The notes under the pieces: model-generated
Seen by the model: the letters and a program-made list of their open reading frames with translations, nothing else
Told to the model about the DNA's origin: nothing
The model's database searches: none
Assembly: GCA_934402395.1 (NCBI GenBank)
Contig: CAKRTQ010000012.1
Location: 13,269-77,268 of the forward strand
Length of the DNA stretch: 64,000 nucleotides
DNA from: an uncultured Eubacteriales bacterium
Lineage (GTDB): Bacteria; Bacillota; Clostridia; Oscillospirales; CAG-272
Reading direction: 5' to 3'
In this document: positions 57,863 to 64,000 of the stretch, in pieces
Position numbering within the stretch: the stretch's first letter is position 1
How the letters are laid out: each line of letters starts with the position of its first letter
Position numbers and translations under genes: made by a program

Positions 57863-59632
57863 ATGGAATTGATCGAAGGTAAGATCTTAAAGGTATCCGG
57901 TCCGCTTGTTGTTGCCGAGGGCATGCGACGCGCTGATATGTTCGACGTTGTTCATGTGGGCAAAGACAAGCTGATCGGTGAAATAATCGAAATGCACGGC
58001 GACCGCGCATCGGTCCAGGTCTATGAGGAGACCGCGGGACTCGGACGCGGCGACGTCGTTACATCGACCGGCGCACCTCTGTCGGTCGAGCTGGGACCGG
58101 GGCTTATAGGAAACATATACGACGGTATCCAGCGTCCGCTTGAAAAGCTGCGTGAAATGGCAGGCTCAAACCTCACGCGCGGCATAGTTTCTCCCGCTCT
58201 TGACCGTGAAAAGGTGTGGCATTTTGACGCTACTGCGCAACGCGGCGCACGCGTCACCGGCGGGGACATCCTCGGCACGGTGAATGAAAGCGCAGCTCTG
58301 ACACATAAGGTCATGGTGCCTCCCGGTATCAGCGGCACGCTTATTTCGATACGCACGGGCGATTACCGTGTGACGGATAAAATCGGTGTTGTTGAGGATT
58401 CAAACGGGAACACACACGAGCTGACCCTTATGCAGAAGTGGCCGGTTCGTGTGGCGCGCCCGCACGCGGGCAAGCTCCCGCCCACCGAGCCTATGGTCAC
58501 CGGTCAGCGGTCGATAGACTCGCTCTTCCCGATAGCGCGCGGCGGTACCGCGTGCGTGCCGGGACCGTTCGGCTCCGGCAAAACGGTCGTTCAGCATCAG
58601 CTCGCCAAATGGAGCAATGTCGATCTTGTGGTCTACATCGGCTGCGGCGAGCGCGGAAACGAGATGACCGACGTTCTGCGCGAGTTCCCCGAGCTGCGCG
58701 ACCCGCGCACCGGCAGAACCCTTATGGAGCGTACCGTTCTTATTGCAAACACATCGGATATGCCGGTCGCGGCGCGCGAGGCATCGATATACACGGGTAT
58801 AACGATCGCGGAATATTACCGCGACATGGGCTATACCGTTGCCGTTATAGCCGATTCCACCTCGCGCTGGGCTGAGGCACTGCGCGAAATGTCGGGAAGA
58901 CTTGAAGAAATGCCCGGCGAGGAGGGCTATCCCGCATACCTCACCTCGCGTCTTGCTCAGTTCTACGAGCGTGCAGGTAAGGTCACCTGCCTCGGCTCGG
59001 ACGGACGCGAGGGCGCTCTGTCCGCCATCGGCGCGGTCTCTCCCGCCGGCGGCGATATCTCCGAGCCTGTCACGCAGGCAACGCTGCGTATCGTCAAGGT
59101 GTTCTGGGGACTTGACTCCGCCCTTGCATACCGCCGTCATTTCCCGGCTATAAACTGGCTGAATTCCTATTCGCTTTACCGCGAAAGACTTACCGGCTGG
59201 TTTGCGGACAATGTGTCCCGTGACTGGATGCCGCTTACCCAGCGGTGCCTCAAAACGCTTCAGAACGAAGCCGAACTCAACGAGATAGTGCAGCTTATCG
59301 GCGCCGATGCACTCTCTCCCGGCGACCGTCTGACGCTTGAGGTCGCGCGCTCGCTTCGAGAGGACTTCCTGCAGCAGGATGCCATGAGCGACAACGACAG
59401 CTATTCGCCGCTTGAAAAGCAGTGCCGTCTGCTCCGCCTCATATTCAGCTTTGAGGACAAGAGCCGCCGCGCGCTTGAACGCGGCGCATCGATAGACGAA
59501 ATAGCCGATCTCCCGGTGCGCGAGAAAATAGGCAGAGCCAAGGCGCTGCCCAATGAGGGCTACGCGCCGGAATTTGAAAATATCGAGGCAGAGCTTGAAT
59601 CCGAGCTTGAAGCCGCGATACCGAAAGCGTAA
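57863..59632 (+). CDS. ntpA: V-type ATPase catalytic subunit A
   Basis: 589 residues. Walker A GPFGSGKT (about residues 233-240), ADSTSRWAEALREMSGR, and the A-subunit-specific bulge domain (about 115-190) are present. ATP hydrolysis in three copies drives rotation. The start follows GAGAAAGG, about 85 bases after ntpG. Confidence 0.97.
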   Translation: MELIEGKILKVSGPLVVAEGMRRADMFDVVHVGKDKLIGEIIEMHGDRASVQVYEETAGLGRGDVVTSTGAPLSVELGPGLIGNIYDGIQRPLEKLREMAGSNLTRGIVSPALDREKVWHFDATAQRGARVTGGDILGTVNESAALTHKVMVPPGISGTLISIRTGDYRVTDKIGVVEDSNGNTHELTLMQKWPVRVARPHAGKLPPTEPMVTGQRSIDSLFPIARGGTACVPGPFGSGKTVVQHQLAKWSNVDLVVYIGCGERGNEMTDVLREFPELRDPRTGRTLMERTVLIANTSDMPVAAREASIYTGITIAEYYRDMGYTVAVIADSTSRWAEALREMSGRLEEMPGEEGYPAYLTSRLAQFYERAGKVTCLGSDGREGALSAIGAVSPAGGDISEPVTQATLRIVKVFWGLDSALAYRRHFPAINWLNSYSLYRERLTGWFADNVSRDWMPLTQRCLKTLQNEAELNEIVQLIGADALSPGDRLTLEVARSLREDFLQQDAMSDNDSYSPLEKQCRLLRLIFSFEDKSRRALERGASIDEIADLPVREKIGRAKALPNEGYAPEFENIEAELESELEAAIPKA

Positions 59633-59644
59633 GGAGTGAGCGGA

Positions 59645-61048
59645 ATGATAAAAGAATACAAGACCATTGAAGAAGTCGCCGGTCCTCTTATGCTTATAAA
59701 GAGCGTTGAGGGCGTCAAGTATGACGAGCTGGGCGAGATCATAATGGCTGACGGCTCTGTCCGTCGCTGCCGCGTGCTTGAGGTCAACGGCAGTGACGTG
59801 CTGGTACAGCTTTTTGAATCCGCCGCAGGCATCAACCTTGCCGAGAGCCGCGTGAGATTCACCGGCCACGGCGTCCGCCTTGCCGTGTCTCCCGACATCA
59901 TGGGCAGGGTTTTCAACGGAATGGGCGAACCCATCGACGGCGGCGCGCGGATAATTCCCGAAAAATACTGCGATATCAACGGCACGCCTATCAACCCGGC
60001 GGCGAGATATTACCCTTCCGAATTCATTCAGACGGGTATCTCCACCATTGACGGACTGAACACGCTGGTGCGCGGGCAGAAGCTGCCTATATTCTCCGGT
60101 TCGGGTCTGCCGCACGCAGATCTCGCGGCGCAGATCGCACGTCAGGCAAAGGTCATAGGCGACGGCAGCGAAAAATCAAACTTCGCCGTCGTGTTTGCCG
60201 CAGTCGGTATCACGTTTGAGGAAGCCGACTTTTTTATCAACGACTTCAAGCGTACCGGCGCTATCGGACGCACCGTCATGTTCTGTAACCTGGCATCCGA
60301 CCCCGCCATCGAGCGTATATCCGCACCGCGTATGGCGCTTACCGCCGCAGAATATCTGGCGTTCGACCTCGGAATGCACGTGCTTGTCATCATCACCGAC
60401 ATAACGAACTACGCCGAGGCGCTGCGCGAGGTTTCGGCAGCGCGCCGTGAGGTCCCCGGACGCCGCGGCTACCCCGGATATATGTATACCGACCTTGCGA
60501 CCATGTACGAACGTGCCGGACGTAAGGCTGGCTCCGACGGTTCGATAACCATGATCCCCATTCTTTCGATGCCCGAGGATGATAAGACCCACCCGATCCC
60601 CGACCTTACCGGATACATCACCGAGGGACAGATCATTCTGTCGCGTGAGATGTACCGCAAGGGCTATATGCCGCCGGTAGACGTACTGCCGTCGCTGTCT
60701 CGTCTGAAGGATAAGGGCATCGGCAAGGGCAGAACGCGCGAGGATCATTCGGGCGTTATGAACCAGCTTTTCTCAAGCTACGCGCGCGGACGCGAAGCAA
60801 AGGAGCTTATGGTCGTTCTCGGCGAGTCGGCGCTGACCCCGATGGACAGACTTTACGCAAAATTTGCCGACGAGTTCGAGGCGAGATATATCAATCAGGG
60901 CTTTTATGAGAACCGCACGATAGAGGAAACTCTTGATCTCGGCTGGGAGCTGCTTGCGATACTGCCGAAGAGCGAGATGAAGCGTATCAAACCGGAATTC
61001 ATCGCAAAATACTGGCGCGGCGATAACAAGACCGCCAAATCAAACTGA
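59645..61048 (+). CDS. ntpB: V-type ATPase regulatory subunit B
   Basis: 467 residues. It has FSGSGLPHADLAAQIARQ in place of a full P-loop, as usual for the non-catalytic B subunit, and TDITNYAEALREVSAARREV. Start at ATG 59645 (AAGGAGT eight bases earlier); an upstream GTG at 59636 is in frame but less likely. Confidence 0.97.
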   Translation: MIKEYKTIEEVAGPLMLIKSVEGVKYDELGEIIMADGSVRRCRVLEVNGSDVLVQLFESAAGINLAESRVRFTGHGVRLAVSPDIMGRVFNGMGEPIDGGARIIPEKYCDINGTPINPAARYYPSEFIQTGISTIDGLNTLVRGQKLPIFSGSGLPHADLAAQIARQAKVIGDGSEKSNFAVVFAAVGITFEEADFFINDFKRTGAIGRTVMFCNLASDPAIERISAPRMALTAAEYLAFDLGMHVLVIITDITNYAEALREVSAARREVPGRRGYPGYMYTDLATMYERAGRKAGSDGSITMIPILSMPEDDKTHPIPDLTGYITEGQIILSREMYRKGYMPPVDVLPSLSRLKDKGIGKGRTREDHSGVMNQLFSSYARGREAKELMVVLGESALTPMDRLYAKFADEFEARYINQGFYENRTIEETLDLGWELLAILPKSEMKRIKPEFIAKYWRGDNKTAKSN

Positions 61049-61071
61049 CAGGGAAAGGAGGCGAGTGCTGA

Positions 61072-61734
61072 ATGGCTGCAACGAATGTAAGTCCCACACG
61101 TATGGAGCTCAAACGGCTCAAAACCCGCTACGCCGCCGCGCGCCGGGGTCATAAGCTGCTTAAGGATAAGCGTGACGAGCTTATGAAGAACTTCCTTGAG
61201 ATCGTCAGGGAGAACAAGGAGCTGCGCGAGAGGGTAGAGGAGAGGCTGAGAGCATATTACAGATCGTTTACCGCGGCGGGAGCCGTCGGGAATCCGAAAA
61301 TGCTTGAGGAAGCGCTCATCGCCTCGACCGGAGAAAACCTTATCGGCGTCACCACCTCGCGCAATATGGGCGTGACCGTCCCGGTGCTTGAGGGCGGAGA
61401 TATCACCGTCGGCATCGGCTACGGAATGGCGTTCACACCCGCGGGACTTGACGCGGCGCTGGAGGAGCTTTCCTCGCTGTCGGCGGACATGATAAAGCTC
61501 GCGGAGCTTGAAAAGACCGCACAGCTTCTGGCGGGAGAGATAGAGCGCACACGCCGCCGCGTGAACGCGCTTGAATATATCCTCATGCCGAGGTACCAGG
61601 AATCCATCAAAACGATATCCATGAAGCTGGATGAGGACGAACGCGGAAGCCGCGCAAGACTCATGAAGGTCAAGGAAATGACCGCAGAGGCGGAAATAAA
61701 GAAAAAACGCGCCGCAGACGAAGCGGCGGGATAA
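61072..61734 (+). CDS. ntpD: V-type ATPase subunit D (central shaft)
   Basis: 220 residues in two long coiled-coil helices, starting TNVSPTRMELKRLKTRYAAA and including RVNALEYILMPRY near the end, both hallmarks of the family. Start after GGAAAGGAGG. It ends the operon; an AAAACTCA-core terminator follows directly. Confidence 0.94.
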   Translation: MAATNVSPTRMELKRLKTRYAAARRGHKLLKDKRDELMKNFLEIVRENKELRERVEERLRAYYRSFTAAGAVGNPKMLEEALIASTGENLIGVTTSRNMGVTVPVLEGGDITVGIGYGMAFTPAGLDAALEELSSLSADMIKLAELEKTAQLLAGEIERTRRRVNALEYILMPRYQESIKTISMKLDEDERGSRARLMKVKEMTAEAEIKKKRAADEAAG

Positions 61735-61739
61735 GAACT

Positions 61740-61782
61740 GCGTGGTGCTAAAAAACTCATTTTGAGTTTTTTAGCACCACGC
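61740..61782. terminator. Terminator of the V-ATPase operon (AAAACTCA core)
   Basis: Perfect arms 61740-61759 and 61763-61782 around TTT; inner core TAAAAAACTCA/TGAGTTTTTTA, outer arms GCGTGGTGC/GCACCACGC. Confidence 0.88.
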
Positions 61783-61821
61783 AGACTGTAGTCGGAACAA
61801 AAAGGCTTTAGTCAGAATATC

Positions 61822-61944
61822 AAAGATTTTCGCCTGCCTTTTTTCAAAAGGCGGCGCGGTGGAGGGGGCGTACCCCTCCTCGCGCTCTGCAAAGCGCGAA
61901 AACCCCTTATGGCGTTTCTTTTTGTTAGCTTTTTCTTTGTCGGC
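61822..61944. repeat. Structured intergenic repeat, copy A (three hairpins)
   Basis: Hairpin 1: 61831-61842 with 61846-61856, one bulge. Hairpin 2: GGAGGGG/CCCCTCC (61861-61867, 61873-61879). Hairpin 3: CGCGCT/AGCGCG (61881-61886, 61893-61898). A T-rich tail follows. The same layout with changed but still paired bases is found at 63570-63690. No real gene is here, though several frames are open. Confidence 0.75.
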
Positions 61945-62115
61945 AAAAAACCGCCGAGGCGAACCGGGAAGCACTTGACATACTCAAGGAGTGGGACAGA
62001 AAGTCCGACTGAATTCTGTAATTACATATATTCGGCTGTCGTGCATCGGCACGGCAGCCGATGTTTGTTTTTGCGCTCCAAGACGGAAAAAACCTCATAA
62101 AAATTATGATTTTAC

Positions 62116-62144
62116 TTGACTATACGCGTCCGAGGCGTTATAAT
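62116..62144 (+). promoter_or_regulatory. Sigma-A promoter of the phosphodiesterase gene
   Basis: TTGACT (62116-62121), 17-base spacer, TATAAT (62139-62144). Confidence 0.88.
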
Positions 62145-62216
62145 TATAATGTGATAAAAGGGTTTCGCGCGGCAAAGGTCCGCGCATACCGTCCAAGAAA
62201 GAAAGGATCCATCAAA

Positions 62217-63521
62217 ATGGCACAAAGCAAAGTAATCGTTTTTTCCTGCGATGCAATGGTCTATGAGGATATTGAATACCTCATCAAAACCAGTCCGCGT
62301 TTCCGCGATCTGTATGCCAAAGGCTCGGGCGTAAAACGCACCCGCACCATCTGGCCGTCGGTTACATATCCCTGCCACACTACCATGTCAACGGGCTGCT
62401 ACCCCGACAAGCACGGCGTGGTAAACAACTCGGTATTCCGTCCCGGTCAGCTTAAAAACGTTCCGTGGACATGGTTTGCCGACAATATAAAGTGCCCCGA
62501 CATCTTTACCGCCGCAAAGCGCGCCGGTCTTACCACCGCAGCGGTGTTCTGGCCCGTTACCGGGTGCCACCCCGACATCGACTGGCTGGTTGCCGAGTAT
62601 TGGCCGCAGTCGCCCGACGACACCAAAAAGGCGGCGTTCCTGCGCGCGGGCACGAGCGAGGAGCTTTATGACGAGTGCTGCGCTCCGCATCTTGAAAATG
62701 TCAAAATACGCACGCATCCCGCTACCGACGAGTTTCTTGTGCGCTGCGTATGCGACATAATCAGAAAGCACCAGCCCGACCTGCTCATGCTCCACACCGG
62801 AGACGTTGACAGTTACCGCCACAAGACCGGCCTTTTCACCGAGCAGGTCACAAAGGGCGTTGTCGATACCGAAAGATGGTTCTTTGAAATAATCGAGGCG
62901 ACAAAGGAAGCGGGCGTGTACGAAAACACCAACTTCTTCCTTGTCAGTGACCACGGACAGCTCGATATCGTCCGCAACATCAAGCCGAACGTCATGTTTG
63001 CCGACCACGGACTTATCGAGACCGATTCCGAGGGCAAGCTGACCGACTGGACCGCATACTGCCATTCGACCGGGCTTTCCGCGCAGATAAAGCTGAAGGA
63101 CCCCACCGACAAGGCGGCTTGGCAGAAGACATACGATCTGCTCAAATTCATGCGCGATGAGGGCATTTACGGTATCAGCGAGGTTCTGACGACCGAAGAG
63201 GCAGAAGCGCGCGATCATCTTTCGGGCGACTTCTCGTTTGTCATCGAATCCGATGGCTACACATCCTTCTCCGAGGACTGGAAGCGCCCGATGGTCCAGC
63301 CTATGGATCTTTCGGACTACCGCTTCGGACGTGCCACGCACGGCCACTACCCCGACAAGGGACCGCAGCCCGTGTTCTTCGGCTTCGGACCCGACATCCG
63401 CGAGGGTGTTGAGCTTGAACGCCGCCCTACCGTTGACGAGGCACCGACATATGCAAAGATCCTCGGCGCCGAAATGCCCTGGGCTGACGGCACCGCGATC
63501 ACGGAAATATTGAAGGACTGA
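62217..63521 (+). CDS. Alkaline phosphatase-superfamily phosphodiesterase/nucleotide pyrophosphatase
   Basis: About 434 residues; start at 62217, after AAAGGATC. Motifs of the type I phosphodiesterase/nucleotide pyrophosphatase family: the first metal Asp in VFSCDAMVYEDIEYL, the nucleophile Thr in YPCHTTMSTG, DVDSYRHKTG, LVSDHGQLDI, and ATHGHYPDKGPQPVFFGFG near the end. No signal peptide, so cytoplasmic. A single gene with its own promoter, ending before repeat sequence. Confidence 0.9.
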   Translation: MAQSKVIVFSCDAMVYEDIEYLIKTSPRFRDLYAKGSGVKRTRTIWPSVTYPCHTTMSTGCYPDKHGVVNNSVFRPGQLKNVPWTWFADNIKCPDIFTAAKRAGLTTAAVFWPVTGCHPDIDWLVAEYWPQSPDDTKKAAFLRAGTSEELYDECCAPHLENVKIRTHPATDEFLVRCVCDIIRKHQPDLLMLHTGDVDSYRHKTGLFTEQVTKGVVDTERWFFEIIEATKEAGVYENTNFFLVSDHGQLDIVRNIKPNVMFADHGLIETDSEGKLTDWTAYCHSTGLSAQIKLKDPTDKAAWQKTYDLLKFMRDEGIYGISEVLTTEEAEARDHLSGDFSFVIESDGYTSFSEDWKRPMVQPMDLSDYRFGRATHGHYPDKGPQPVFFGFGPDIREGVELERRPTVDEAPTYAKILGAEMPWADGTAITEILKD

Positions 63522-63569
63522 GGCGCGACCGCATACTTAAGCAAAACAGACATATGCCGTCAAAGCGAT

Positions 63570-63690
63570 AAAGGTTTTCGCCCGCCTTTTTTAAAAGGCG
63601 GCGCGGTCAAGGGCGCGAAGCCCTTGTCGCGCTCCGCAGAGCGCGAAATATCTTGTTGGCGTTTCTTTTTGCTAAGCTTTTTCTTTGCGC
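63570..63690. repeat. Structured intergenic repeat, copy B (three hairpins)
   Basis: Same order as copy A: hairpin 1 (63579-63603, bulge at the same place), hairpin 2 CAAGGGC/GCCCTTG (63608-63614, 63620-63626), hairpin 3 CGCGCTC/GAGCGCG (63628-63634, 63639-63645), T-rich tail. Bases in hairpin 2 differ from copy A on both strands, keeping the pairs. Confidence 0.75.
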
Positions 63691-63756
63691 CTGTGGCATC
63701 AAAGAAAAAGCGGCTCGGGAATTTGTGCATTTTTACGGCGGCGTGCATTTAGTCTG

Positions 63757-64000
63757 CCGCCGGCGCCAAAAGAGAAAGGCGCCCGAAGTGAGTGCGGATT
63801 CCTTTAGTGAGTGCGGATTCCTTTGAACGGGAATCTGAACCGACAATTCGCGCTGTGCGCGAATTGGGGAAGTTTGCAAAGCAAGAGTTTGAACTTTATT
63901 GAAATTCAGTGGAGTTTGCGCAGACTTATAGCTTTGCGCACACCCACAAACTTCCGGCGGGTTCTCAACCCGCCGCCGGCGCCAAAAGAGAAAGGCGCCC
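63757..64000. repeat. Repeat-rich non-coding end of the window
   Basis: A 28-base unit with GGCGCC/GGCGCC arms occurs identically at 63757-63784 and 63973-64000 (cut by the window end). Two tandem 19-base units, AGTGAGTGCGGATTCCTTT, are at 63787-63805 and 63806-63824. A hairpin CAATTCGCGC/GCGCGAATTG is at 63844-63866. No gene is seen. Confidence 0.7.

Noticed and set aside
58400..60115. 571-codon minus-strand ORF
   Set aside because: It lies opposite ntpA/ntpB and is a shadow of strong coding bias on the other strand.
61771..61974. Small protein gene in the repeat region
   Set aside because: Open frames follow from the GC-rich repeat; the same pseudo-protein appears in copy B at 63560-63748; no ribosome binding site.
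62388..63347. 319-codon minus-strand ORF
   Set aside because: Shadow of the phosphodiesterase gene.

Overview
The window looks like chromosomal DNA of an anaerobic, low-to-mid GC Gram-positive bacterium of the class Clostridia. The evidence is sigma-A promoters close to TTGACA-N17-TATAAT, strong AGGAGG-type ribosome binding sites, BlaI/BlaR-type regulation, a Na+-type V-ATPase in Enterococcus-like gene order, lipoboxed solute-binding proteins and a Cys-type sulfatase. No rRNA gene and no complete conventional tRNA gene was seen. A family or genus cannot be fixed from sequence alone.

Region by region. 1-3000: two displaced RHS C-terminal cassettes, each preceded by a strong palindrome; the first has a possible membrane immunity gene. 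3200-7590: an RNA-repair locus. It holds rtcB, the broken start of a DUF2828 (TROVE/Ro-like) gene, a structured non-coding region with a three- to four-fold repeated motif and a circularly permuted tRNA-like domain, and a large helical/TerD-like protein. This is the most interesting part of the window. 7950-14400: a MutS-like ATPase, a TetR gene behind a perfect operator, a flavodoxin/histidine-kinase chimera, a clipped MerR gene, and an AraC-GyrI regulator with an ABC exporter. 14500-16110: a secreted protein and a sirtuin. 16260-17400: a sigma/anti-sigma pair. 17870-23550: a six-gene run with an ADP-ribosylglycohydrolase, a metallophosphoesterase, two unknown proteins, a ClpP-like protease and a soluble VirD4/TraG-like ATPase. 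23600-33130: an amidohydrolase, a BlaR1/BlaI pair with two operators, and a five-gene operon (GNAT, DJ-1, CPBP protease, MltG, ABC exporter).

33230-47300: a MATE transporter and AraC regulator, then secreted and catabolic genes (FAD oxidoreductase, two paralogous lipoprotein solute-binding proteins without permeases, a repeat-containing surface protein, a metallo-beta-lactamase-fold lipoprotein, a sulfatase, an SGNH hydrolase and a glycerophosphodiesterase). 47300-51980: an ABC-2 exporter with two paralogous permeases. 52720-61735: a complete nine-gene V-type ATPase operon (ntpFIKECGABD order) with Na+-site residues in subunit K. 62100-63520: a phosphodiesterase/pyrophosphatase. 61800-64000 also carries structured intergenic repeats.

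Across the window, several perfect palindromes share the core AAAACTCA-TTT-TGAGTTTT but have different, fully complementary outer arms. They sit at gene ends and probably act as bidirectional terminators.
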